A DNA stretch of 61,250 nt from Conus ventricosus. Its lineage: Eukaryota; Mollusca; Gastropoda; Neogastropoda; Conidae. Both the position numbers and the translations under genes were made by a program. Below the pieces are notes generated by a model. It made no database searches. It was not told the origin of the DNA and saw only the letters and a program-made list of their open reading frames with translations. Below are positions 33,028 to 41,674 of this stretch, in pieces. Each line of letters opens with the position of its first letter. Position 1 is the stretch's first letter. Location of the stretch: contig CM031626.1 of assembly GCA_018398815.1 (NCBI GenBank), positions 36,815,956-36,877,205 on the forward strand. The letters are read 5' to 3'.

Positions 33028-33330
33028 ATGTCGCGTGGGCCAGAAGAATCAGGAGTTACATTAGCGCCTGTAAGGTGTATAAATTTAGAATTAAAAGACC
33101 TTGCAGACGTTGCGGACTTTGAACAGAATGGTGAGATAGGCGCTTTGTATGGGTTTGAGTACACTAAAGATGGTGATTATAAACGCAAAGAGGTTGGCGA
33201 CAACAAAAAGTTTCCTAAACTAGAACAACTGCGTAATGTAGAAGCAAATAATGCTGGCCAGTATGAATATAAAATAGTTCGAAAACCTGACAGCAAATGG
33301 CACTTAGAACCATATTTAGAATGGACATAA
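33028..33330 (+). CDS. Small unknown Polinton protein
   Basis: Intact 100-residue frame, 17 bases after the previous gene, MSRGPEESGV start, soluble and mixed charge, with EQNGEIGALYGFEYTKDG. Not recognised. Being intact among broken neighbours, it shows that frame loss here is random and not uniform. Confidence 0.5.
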   Translation: MSRGPEESGVTLAPVRCINLELKDLADVADFEQNGEIGALYGFEYTKDGDYKRKEVGDNKKFPKLEQLRNVEANNAGQYEYKIVRKPDSKWHLEPYLEWT

Positions 33331-33349
33331 AATTGAATTCATAAGCCCA

Positions 33350-33884
33350 TTTTACATTTTTTAGCCGTCAAAAAAGTTTCAGAAAAGCATTCAACTCTGG
33401 CCCTTTACATGTAAGTCTTATGCCAGAGGACAATAGTCGGAAAGAGATTGAAATAACGCCTTATGGGAAAAAAACAGTACATCCTCCACAGAAGAGAAAC
33501 GGTTTTAAAGGAAGCTTCTACAAAATTACAGTTCTTTCCGCACAGGAAATTAGGAGACACGTTCACAATGATATTTGAAATTTCTGTCTTAAAAAATAAG
33601 GAGAGGATGGGTTGTGGGCGTTAGTGACGTCCTTTAAAAGGAATTAATATTAGCTGGCAAAACTTAGACGTTTAACCGTCTTAAAGTTACCATCGTCGTT
33701 CTTCACAATGGTGAGGATATTAAGGTCATAACAACAAGCAACAAAATCAATATTGACTTAAATAGGAACAATCTTACAGAACTGAATTGGATTAATCTTA
33801 CACATTTAGGCCTTATAGGGTTTTATTACACTGAACAAGTTTTGACAGAGCGTATGATAAACATAATAACTGGACTAAATTAAA
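33350..33884 (+). pseudogene. Unrecognised Polinton gene, frameshifted
   Basis: Pieces: an open stretch to about 33580 containing MPEDNSRKEIEITPYGKKTV and GFKGSFYKITVLSAQEIRRH, then from about 33640 ISWQNLDV, LKVTIVVLHNGEDIKVI and LNWINLTHLGLIGFYYTEQV, ending at the stop near 33882. About 170 strand-rich residues, directly upstream of the ATPase gene (22 bases). Could be another capsid-associated protein. Confidence 0.4.
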
Positions 33885-33905
33885 TTAAATTCTGTTATAA
33901 AAACT

Positions 33906-34876
33906 ATGGAGCAGTTAAACTTTATGACAAAAACTCCTCATTGTTCATTGATTTGTGGACAGACTGGTTGTGGAAAAACAATATTTGTCCTTGACCTATT
34001 ACAAACAAAATTAGGAATAGAGTTTGTTTAGAACTTACCACCAATGACATTGACAAACAAAGCACATGACAAGACACGATGCATTTCAACCACTTGGGTC
34101 TTCTTCAGGCGAAAAAAAAAAATCACATTTAACATGTGGGACAGTACGAACAAAGAACGAAAAAAGAAGAAAGAAAAATGACTTATCCGTTTTCTTCCAT
34201 GTGGTCGGTGGGCGGAAATGACATGGGGCCAGGGGGATTATGGGAGAGGAAACGGAGGGGGGGGGGGGGGGGGGGGTTGCGTCGGGGGAGGTGTGTCTAG
34301 TTTATTGGGATGGTGTGGTATCTTTGTGATGGTAGTGGTAGTGGTGGATTGATAGTATTACAAACAGTTTATCGCTATAATTTTGATTTATATTGTAATT
34401 TTCTGTCCAACGCTTGAATTGAACAAAGCATATCATGATAGAAGGTTTATATGGACAGATGATGACGTATATTTAGTTGATCCTAGCAATAAACTGAGTG
34501 AGTGTTTAGAACTCTTTTATAAACTGTTTAAAGGAACGCAGACACTATTTATATATAGATGACTGTTCGCAGAAAGAGACATAGTTAAAAAGAGAAACAC
34601 TTTGTCAAAACTGGCTTTCAGTGGAAGACATGCTGGGATAAGTGTGTGGATTTTATGTCAAAAATATAACTCAGTTTTAAAGACTTTAGAGAACAATTAA
34701 AAACTGTAGTTTTATTTCACATGAAAGACAGAGACTCATTTGATGAATGTCTGCGCGAAAATGATGTTATTGAAAATGATCAGGAAAAACGCAGGATTAA
34801 GCAAAAACTAAAATCTGAAAAGTTTAGTAAATTAGTATTGAAAACGGATAATCCTACACAGTATGTTTGTTTGTAG
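33906..34876 (+). pseudogene. FtsK/HerA-like DNA packaging ATPase, split by an insertion
   Basis: ATG 33906 leads at once to a Walker A motif (CGQTGCGKT, near 33955). The frame runs to about 34030, where roughly 340 bp of foreign sequence (a PLE-type tail plus poly-G) intervenes. It resumes near 34372 (IVIFCPTLELNKAYHD) and continues through a Walker B region (LFI followed by DDCS in the next phase, near 34555), a GRHAGISVWILCQ segment and a charged C-terminus, with the stop at 34874. Without the insertion it would be about 215 residues, the normal size for this family, which pumps genomes into viral capsids. Two further frameshifts (near 34560 and 34680). Confidence 0.8.
34031..34371. mobile_element. 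PLE-type tail and low-complexity insertion in the ATPase gene
   Basis: Begins GAACTTACC..., contains the same segment as 18961-19080 with a hammerhead-like CUGAAGA...UUGAAA-UGCA-UC on the minus strand (34112-34072), an A-rich stretch, and a G run of about 20 at 34258-34277. ATPase coding sequence is present on both sides. Confidence 0.6.
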
Positions 34877-34888
34877 GGTTTACTAGGA

Positions 34889-34971
34889 GAGAACAGTAAA
34901 AGGCGGCTTCTAGGGCAGCCACCCGAACAGGGTGAGGGTGGGTGAGCTAGAAGCCGCCTTTTACTGTTCTC
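34889..34971. repeat. Perfect 25-bp inverted repeat with 33-bp loop
   Basis: Arms at 34889-34913 and 34947-34971, starting GAGAACAGTAAAAGG and ending CTAG, are exact reverse complements. The loop is G-rich (GGGTGAGGGTGGGTGAG). It lies between the ATPase stop and the second penton-like gene, with TAGGA-type flanks. Possibly a tiny MITE or a foldback. Confidence 0.9.
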
Positions 34972-34999
34972 TGGTCTTTATGAGTATGTAGGCAGTAGA

Positions 35000-35293
35000 C
35001 CAGCCGATTTTCTAATGTACCCGATGTTGTATGTCTATTTAGAAGAGTTAAAAACAGACCGCAATTTATTTATGGGACACCCCTCTACAGTTCTACGAGC
35101 ACTGCCGGAAATTAAGGCAGGGTTTTGCGATTATCAGCTATACAGGTTTGGCAGAGACAGCCAATTTAAAGAATTAGTTAACCTAGACATAAATTCATTA
35201 AATATAAAAATAACTAATCAAGATGGGAGACTAGTTGTTTGTTCTAATTTATTAATAGTGTTAGAAGTAGAAGAGCGCACTGTAAACCCTTAA
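35000..35293 (+). pseudogene. Minor capsid/penton candidate, paralogue 2 (truncated)
   Basis: The frame is open from before the first listed ATG (VGSRPADFLMYPMLYVYLEE) and matches paralogue 1 across MLYVYLEELKTDRNLFMGHPS, TVLRALPEIKAGFCDY and a C-terminal strand region, ending at 35293. The N-terminal half is missing, apparently replaced by sequence that includes the inverted repeat at 34889-34971. The two copies differ at roughly half of their residues, so this is an old gene duplication and not a recent one. Confidence 0.55.
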
Positions 35294-35306
35294 TTTTTAT
35301 GTCTCT

Positions 35307-35542
35307 GGAGAGAATGTAAATATGCGGGTTCATGATCACCCACATTATTCTGCACGGAAACCCCCGTTTTACTGTACTGATTACGTCGATTTTTAGTGGT
35401 TTTGAGGCGTTAATTTTTTTGTGAAACAGGTGTTAAATTTGGCCAAAACTGATATGTGATGGACGTGATTTGTATGTGAAAAGGGGGGTTTTCGTGCAAA
35501 ATAAGATGGATGGTCGTGAACCCGCATATTTACATTCTCTCC
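35307..35542. mobile_element. MITE copy 1 (GGAGAGAATGTAAATAT termini)
   Basis: Terminal inverted repeats GGAGAGAATGTAAATATG and its complement; imperfect pairing extends inward for about 60 bp (GTTCA...GTGCA...GAAACCCCC on each side). 236 bp, non-coding, with possible TCT flanks. The same family occurs at 41369-41600, 59429-59672 and, partially, 61090-61157. Confidence 0.85.
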
Positions 35543-36163
35543 TCTTTAAGAAGAGTCCAGTATGATTTGTCACAGTGAAATCAATGTTACTTTAACTCAC
35601 AGATTATCAGACCTGGTGTGGCCACTGTCGATCGGCGTGACCGTTGGAACCCATGATTAACTGATATAGCTTACTAGATACAAAAATTCTTTTCCCACCC
35701 CTCTTTTAGAATGATAAACATTGCAATAATTGAATGTTGTATTAAATCATGAGTCATGTATTATAACAAGATCTCAAATGGATTGAGAAATGGCTTTTCA
35801 CCCACATGTAAAGAGCCCCCTCCCTCCTCAGGGGGTGAACGCCCCACCCCCCACACTCCCCAAATAAGTCCATCCCCTCCCCCCTCCCCCCCTTCCCCCT
35901 CCCCCACGCAAATGAGTCCCACCTCACAGTGTCTTTTATTCTAGAATGTTCGGATATGTGCAGTTGGCTCATATGGGACAATTTTACACGTGATTTTTAA
36001 GATGTTTGAAGCCACCCTTCAATTGACTGAGCAGTTAGTCAGTCAGAAATGTAATCCTGTGTCTGTCATTCAGTGCCATGACATGAGGAAGCTCGATTGG
36101 GCGAAAATTTGGTGAAGATAAAAAAATGAAACTGTACAACACTGTGTTTTTATCTGTTCTTTG
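35543..36163. other. No gene seen
   Basis: Contains a C/T-rich purine-free stretch at about 35815-35910. No coding signal that I trust. Confidence 0.45.
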
Positions 36164-36167
36164 TATA

Positions 36168-36419
36168 TGTTACGCCTAAATCGTGTAATTGCCGATTTCA
36201 TGTAATAGGCAAAGTTTTGCCGATTTCACGAACTAGGCAAGCGAAATGCCTAGTTCATGAAATCGGCAAAACACCTGCCTATTTCATGAACTAGGCAAAA
36301 CGTAACTGCCGATTACATGAACTCGGCAAAATGCAAATTCTCAGTTAAACTCTCATGATGCATTTTGCCGATTTCATGAAATAGGCAAGGAAGACACCAA
36401 GAAAGTATAGAGTGTACAG
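36168..36419 (+). repeat. Left terminal inverted repeat, 252 bp
   Basis: Starts TGTTACGCC. Most of its length is built from repeats of a 20-22-bp near-palindrome, GCCGATTTCATGAACTAGGC and its variants with TACATG or AATAGG. It ends ...AGAGTGTACAG. Matches the right end almost base for base in reverse complement. Confidence 0.95.
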
Positions 36420-36477
36420 TTATCATCTTACCTGTCTTTGTATGTCAGAGTCTGTTGTCTGTCTGTCTGTCTGTCAG

Positions 36478-36481
36478 TCTG

Positions 36482-36556
<75 letters not shown>
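36478..36556. repeat. (CT)n microsatellite inside the TIR element
   Basis: CTGT units followed by about 34 CT units with one CCT slip, located between the left TIR and the predicted splice acceptor. Confidence 0.95.
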
Positions 36557-36560
<4 letters not shown>

Positions 36561-36611
36561 CATTACTATGTCCTATGTGTTTTATTCACACGGAGTTATC
36601 TTCTTTTTCAG

Positions 36612-38145
36612 GGCACGCCGGTGAGAAGAAAACTGTCCAACGAATCAAGGACACTTATGATAACATTCCCATGGCGGCTGTAAAAAAGCACATCGAGAAA
36701 TGCGAGAGATGCCTGGCAAAAAGGAAAAGAAAAGAGACTGCTAAGGGAACTGTGGTTCGTCCTGTGCTTGTGTCGAATTTGAATCAGCGAGGTCAGATAG
36801 ACCTCGTTGACATGCAGAGCATGAAGGACGGTGCGTTTAAATGGATCCTTCATTACCAGGAACACCTATCCAAATTTCACATTCTCCGTCCTCTGACGTC
36901 GAAATGCACTGTGGAAGTTGCTAGAGAACTGTTAATGATTTTCCTTGATTTCGGGGCACCAAAGATTCTGCAATCGGACAATGGCAGAGAATTTACGGCG
37001 AAAATCATCACAGAACTGGCTTCTATGTTCCCCGAGCTTGTCCTCGTGAACGGAAGACCACGTCACCCTCAGTCACAGGGATCTGTGGAACGGGCAAATG
37101 GGGTGATGAAAGACAAACTCACTGCGTGGATGAGAGATAACAGTTGCCCAAACTGGACATTGGGAATCAGGTTCGTGCAATGGCAAATGAATGTCTGTGT
37201 GAGTGAAGCAACGAAGAAGGAGCCGTACACACTCATGTTTGGCAAAACACCCTCCTTGGGGCTCTCAAAAGAAATCCCCGTGGAGTTCCTGGAGAAAACT
37301 GGCAACGGAATTCTCGAAGAAGAGGTCTTAGAAATAGTTGGTCAGGGTGAAGAGGGTCAGGCGGCACTGGTGAGGAGAGTCAGGGGGGCACTGGTGAAGA
37401 GGGTCAGGGTGAGGAGAGCATCATAAGCATGAGTTTGAGTGAGGTGAGCCAGAGTGCTACTGAGATGAGCCAGAGTGTTAGTGAGGTAAATCAGTGTGTG
37501 AGTGAGATGAGTCAGTGTGTGAGTGAGGTGATTCAGTGTGACAGTGTCGAAGATGATGAGTTTGTGATTGAGCTGAGTCAGAGTGAGTTCGGAGAAGGTC
37601 AGAGTGAGGTGAGTCAATATGACAGTGTCGAGGAGGGGCAGAGTGTCGACGAAGAGAGCCAGGGTGCAGTCTCAGACGCCAGTGACATGGCTAGCTGTTT
37701 ACGAGCTGAAGCAGCTAAAAACCTAAGAAAACAAGCCAAGCGCATGGTTAGTAGATCAGTGGCAAAACTGAAGACAATAGAAGTTGGAGACAACGTACTT
37801 ATACCTGTCTCTGAGTTCGACCGTGGGAGGGGAGATCGTGCTAACTTGATCGGTCTTGTACTTGAAAAGGGGGACTCTGGCTTTCGGGTGGGTACAAAGG
37901 CGGGTATTCTAGCCGGCAGGTTTTCAAGGAATCAAATTGAACTGACCAAGTTCAAAGGAATTTCATCCGAAATGTTCCCCGACAACGACATCACAGTCAG
38001 ATCGGCTGTGAGGGCCCTGTCAGTTGGTCAACGCCATCACAGTCAGATCGGCTGTGAGGGCCCTGTCAGTTGGTCATGGACAGGCGATGCGACTGCACTT
38101 CAAGTTGCCTCACAAAAAGGTGTTCCTGTCTAAAGAACGGATTCC
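36612..38145 (+). pseudogene. Ginger/KRBA2-like integrase
   Basis: The exon probably begins at 36612 after the acceptor-like TTCTTTTTCAG; the 5' extension of the frame to 36455 is CT-repeat translation. Order: H2C2 zinc-binding domain (GHAGEKKT ... HIEKCERC), rve catalytic core with LVDMQ, LQSDNGREF and SQGSVERANG (36 residues between D and E), an RFVQWQMNVCVSEATKKEPY motif, and an acidic Ser-rich repeated spacer (SEVSQ/SEMSQ units). A basic GPY/F-like module (VGDNVLIPVSEFDRGRGDRA, RFSRNQIEL) follows. Breaks: one shift near 37375-37426, and a 46-bp tandem duplication at 37988-38079 that moves the last 25 codons out of phase. Upstream exons encoding the N-terminus are absent between TIR and acceptor. 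Confidence 0.75.
37988..38079. repeat. 46-bp tandem duplication in the integrase gene
   Basis: ATCACAGTCAGATCGGCTGT plus the following bases through CAGTTGGTCA occur at 37990 and again at 38036. Without one copy the frame would continue to a stop at about 38153. Confidence 0.9.
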
Positions 38146-38335
38146 TGTGCAATAGCGCATGCCGCCCACGACCAGCATGTAAAAACTGTTAAGACGAAGA
38201 ACGGTTTGAAAGTTTGAATTTTTGACAGTTTGATTTTTCCTTTGCAAATTCCTTCAAATTTAGAATTTTCTTCATCATTGATTTGGAAACTGTGTGTGCG
38301 TGCGTGCATGTGTGTACTATGATGTATGTGTGTTG

Positions 38336-38750
38336 TCTGTACACTCTATACTTCCTTGGTGTCTCTATAGGTTCCATGACATTTCAGCGCCATTTCAGCG
38401 CCAAATAAGACAGAGATAGAGAGAGAACTAGCTAAACACATAAACTAGCTGATCACATTTAAACTTGAAATTTAATGATAAATCGTCTAAAACCCATGGT
38501 GTCCATTGAAATCACTAAAATCATTATGCGTCGTTTGGTGTCTCTCCATTGTAAAACATTGCCTAGTTGGCTTAAAACATGAACGCAAATGCAAGTCCCT
38601 CCATCGTGTCCATGAGAGAACGATTTCCTGTTTTCAGCGCCAGACATTTAAGCGCCGAAAAGCGCCGTATAGAATAACAACTGAGATTTTTCATATTTTT
38701 GCCCCTTGACGATGGGGAGAGCAAAAAAAAAAAAAATGAAAAAAGAAATA

Positions 38751-38816
<66 letters not shown>

Positions 38817-38871
38817 TGCTTCACCACAGCGGACAACCACTAGTCTGTACACTCTATACTTTCTTGGTGTC
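38336..38871. repeat. Direct repeat pair of a TIR-inner-edge segment bracketing about 480 bp
   Basis: CTGTACACTCTATACTT plus C/T-CTTGGTGTC occurs at 38337 and at 38845, the second being the inner edge of the right TIR. Between them lie CAGCGCC-rich sequence and a GT microsatellite (38753-38813). The inner edge of the TIR was duplicated, or a sequence inserted there. Confidence 0.75.
38753..38813. repeat. (GT)n microsatellite
   Basis: About 30 GT units. Confidence 0.98.
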
Positions 38872-39092
38872 TTCCTTGCCTATTTCATGAAATCGGCAAA
38901 ATGCATCATGAGACTTTAACTGAGAATTTGCATTTTGCCGAGTTCATGTAATCGGCAGTTACGTTTTGCCTAGTTCATGAAATAGGCAGGTGATTTGCCG
39001 ATTTCATGAACTAGGCATTTCGCTTGCCTAGTTCATGAAATCGGCAAAACTTTGCCTATTACATGAAATCGGCAATTAAACGATTTAGGCGT

Positions 39093-39096
<4 letters not shown>
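38845..39096 (-). repeat. Right terminal inverted repeat, 252 bp
   Basis: Reverse complement of 36168-36419 with a handful of mismatches, ending GGCGTAACA. Contains the same GCCTAGTTCATGAAATCGGC-type near-palindromes. Confidence 0.95.

Positions 39097-39163
<67 letters not shown>
39097..39163. repeat. (TA)n microsatellite
   Basis: About 33 TA units directly abutting the TIR element; the insertion target was probably this AT tract. A second TA block lies at 39232-39256. Confidence 0.95.
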
Positions 39164-39165
<2 letters not shown>

Positions 39166-40309
39166 CAAACTAATAAATTCCAAGGATAAGTACCGAGCAC
39201 CGTTCCAGCAACTTACAATGTTTATAATTCAATATATATATATATATATTATATATGAGAATACAGAGAAATAAAATAAATGCTTCTCAAAATGAGCCTT
39301 CAGCAAGCTTATAGTTTCCAAGGGGCAGACTACCTCCAATACGGAGGGAAACTCACTAACACATAACTCCTGGTCAGATACCGGTATTTCGAAACCTGAT
39401 TGTTTCTCCTCAGTGACCACTCAAAGTGGTAATTTGACTCCCCTGCCTTTTTAGTTTTAAGAAGAATGCTATCCCAGAAAAGGCTGGTGTGCAATACCGT
39501 AGTATGTTTGTTGAGTTTTCAAAAAACCAACCAAAGGTGCCACCTAAGAAGCAAAAAGAAAATCATAAAAGAGCAAAACAAGTTACATTTTCTTGTGAAA
39601 AGTAGAAAATATAAAAAGATAACCTCTTAAGACACAAGTGCTGAGGGCCAGTTCTTGGAATGAATCCGCAAGGGACTAAATTACAACAAACTAATAAATT
39701 CCAAGGACAAGTACCGAGCACCATTCCAGCAACTTACAGAGCAGCTTGGTGTTGCAATGACTGCAAGGAACATTGAATTATAAACAAAGCTTGTTCTTAT
39801 GTCTTAGATTGAAGAAACAGGGGAGATAAGCATTCATATCTGCAGTGGTAGATAATTCTGCCTAACTAACAGTATGTGCGTGAGTGGGTGAATGGGGAAA
39901 AATTTAATAATGCTTCTCAAAATGACCTTCAGCAAGCTTATAGTCTCCAAGGGGAGACAACCTCCAATAGGGGGGAAACTCACTAACATATAACTCCTGG
40001 TCAGATACCGATATTTCGAAACCTGATTGTTTCTCCTCAGTGACCACGCAAAGTGGTAATTTGACTCCTCTGCCTTTTCAGTTTTAAGAAGAATGCTATC
40101 CCAGAAAAGGCTGGTGTGCAATACCGTAGTATGTTTGTTGAGTTTTCAAAAAACCAACCAAAGGTGCCACCTAAGAAAATCATGAAGAGCAAACAAGCTA
40201 CATTTTCTTGTGAAAAGTAGAAAATATAAAAAGATAACCTCTAAGACACAAGGCTGGGCGTTCTGATAATCGCAAGACTAAATTACAACAAACTAATAAA
40301 TTCAAGGTA
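39164..40309. repeat. Tandem array, unit about 600 bp, running into a gap
   Basis: CAAACTAATAAATTCCAAGG starts copies at about 39164, 39685 and 40284. Shared internal blocks include CTTCAGCAAGCTTATAGT (39298, 39926), CTCACTAACA-ATAACTCCTGGTCAG and AAAAAACCAACCAAAGGTGC (39524, 40148). Copy 1 lacks part of the unit and has a TA block instead. The third copy is cut by the N run. Confidence 0.9.
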
Positions 40310-41309
40310 NNNNNNNNNNNNNNNNNNNNNNNNNNNNNNNNNNNNNNNNNNNNNNNNNNNNNNNNNNNNNNNNNNNNNNNNNNNNNNNNNNNNNNNNNNN
40401 NNNNNNNNNNNNNNNNNNNNNNNNNNNNNNNNNNNNNNNNNNNNNNNNNNNNNNNNNNNNNNNNNNNNNNNNNNNNNNNNNNNNNNNNNNNNNNNNNNNN
40501 NNNNNNNNNNNNNNNNNNNNNNNNNNNNNNNNNNNNNNNNNNNNNNNNNNNNNNNNNNNNNNNNNNNNNNNNNNNNNNNNNNNNNNNNNNNNNNNNNNNN
40601 NNNNNNNNNNNNNNNNNNNNNNNNNNNNNNNNNNNNNNNNNNNNNNNNNNNNNNNNNNNNNNNNNNNNNNNNNNNNNNNNNNNNNNNNNNNNNNNNNNNN
40701 NNNNNNNNNNNNNNNNNNNNNNNNNNNNNNNNNNNNNNNNNNNNNNNNNNNNNNNNNNNNNNNNNNNNNNNNNNNNNNNNNNNNNNNNNNNNNNNNNNNN
40801 NNNNNNNNNNNNNNNNNNNNNNNNNNNNNNNNNNNNNNNNNNNNNNNNNNNNNNNNNNNNNNNNNNNNNNNNNNNNNNNNNNNNNNNNNNNNNNNNNNNN
40901 NNNNNNNNNNNNNNNNNNNNNNNNNNNNNNNNNNNNNNNNNNNNNNNNNNNNNNNNNNNNNNNNNNNNNNNNNNNNNNNNNNNNNNNNNNNNNNNNNNNN
41001 NNNNNNNNNNNNNNNNNNNNNNNNNNNNNNNNNNNNNNNNNNNNNNNNNNNNNNNNNNNNNNNNNNNNNNNNNNNNNNNNNNNNNNNNNNNNNNNNNNNN
41101 NNNNNNNNNNNNNNNNNNNNNNNNNNNNNNNNNNNNNNNNNNNNNNNNNNNNNNNNNNNNNNNNNNNNNNNNNNNNNNNNNNNNNNNNNNNNNNNNNNNN
41201 NNNNNNNNNNNNNNNNNNNNNNNNNNNNNNNNNNNNNNNNNNNNNNNNNNNNNNNNNNNNNNNNNNNNNNNNNNNNNNNNNNNNNNNNNNNNNNNNNNNN
41301 NNNNNNNNN
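40310..41309. other. Assembly gap, 1000 N
   Basis: Exactly 1000 N, so a placeholder and not a measured length. It begins inside the 600-bp tandem array, so the array is probably longer than assembled. Confidence 0.99.
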
Positions 41310-41368
41310 GCAGAGGGTCATGATTGGTTGAAGCGGTCTAGATGAACGTTAAGCCATATACATGTCCT

Positions 41369-41600
41369 GTAAGAATGTAAATATCTTTGTTCACGATCAC
41401 CAAATCTTATCTAGCACGTAAGCCCCCGTTTTAATGTGCTAATTGCGTCGATTTTTAGAGGTTTTGAGGTGTTAATTTTGTTTGTAAAACAGTGTTAAAA
41501 TTGGCCAAAACTGACATGTGATGGACGTGATTTGGATTGAAAAGGGGGGTTTTCGTGCAAAATAACATGGTGGTCGTGAACGAAGATATTTACATTCTCT
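41369..41600. mobile_element. MITE copy 2
   Basis: AAGAATGTAAATAT at the left end and ATATTTACATTCTCT at the right end, with the same internal CGTCGATTTTTAGAGGTTTTGAGG and GTGATGGACGTGATTTG blocks as copy 1. Its right end abuts PLE copy C. Confidence 0.85.
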
Positions 41601-41674
41601 AAAAAACAAATAAAACAAGTACAAAATGACAAAAAAATATTTGTGAAGGCTGATAAACTAGCAATTACTACAAA

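Larger units (their letters stand above)
21190..35293. mobile_element. Polinton/Maverick (adintovirus-like) element, degraded
   Basis: About 14 kb with hallmark genes of the family: rve integrase (23211-24165), protein-primed type B DNA polymerase (24418-27605), FtsK/HerA-like packaging ATPase (33906-34876) and candidate capsid genes, plus at least eight small accessory genes in compact, alternating clusters. Polintons are large self-synthesising transposons related to double-jelly-roll DNA viruses. Most genes have one to six frameshifts, one is split by a retroelement tail, and I find no terminal inverted repeats, so this copy is not functional. The right end appears lost near 35293, next to a MITE. 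Confidence 0.85.
36168..39096 (+). mobile_element. TIR transposon carrying a retroviral-type integrase (Ginger/KRBA2-like)
   Basis: A 2,929-bp element bounded by 252-bp inverted repeats that start TGTTACGCCTAAATCG and flanked by a 4-bp duplication TATA (36164-36167, 39097-39100). It encloses an integrase gene and a downstream chromodomain-like/GPY-F-like region. TGT termini, 4-bp target duplication and Gypsy-like integrase match Ginger-type cut-and-paste elements (established family). The flanks are AT-rich, so the TATA duplication alone is weak, but it coincides exactly with the ends of the inverted repeats. Confidence 0.75.

Noticed and set aside
40302..41321. 339-codon frame
   Set aside because: Consists of N from the assembly gap.
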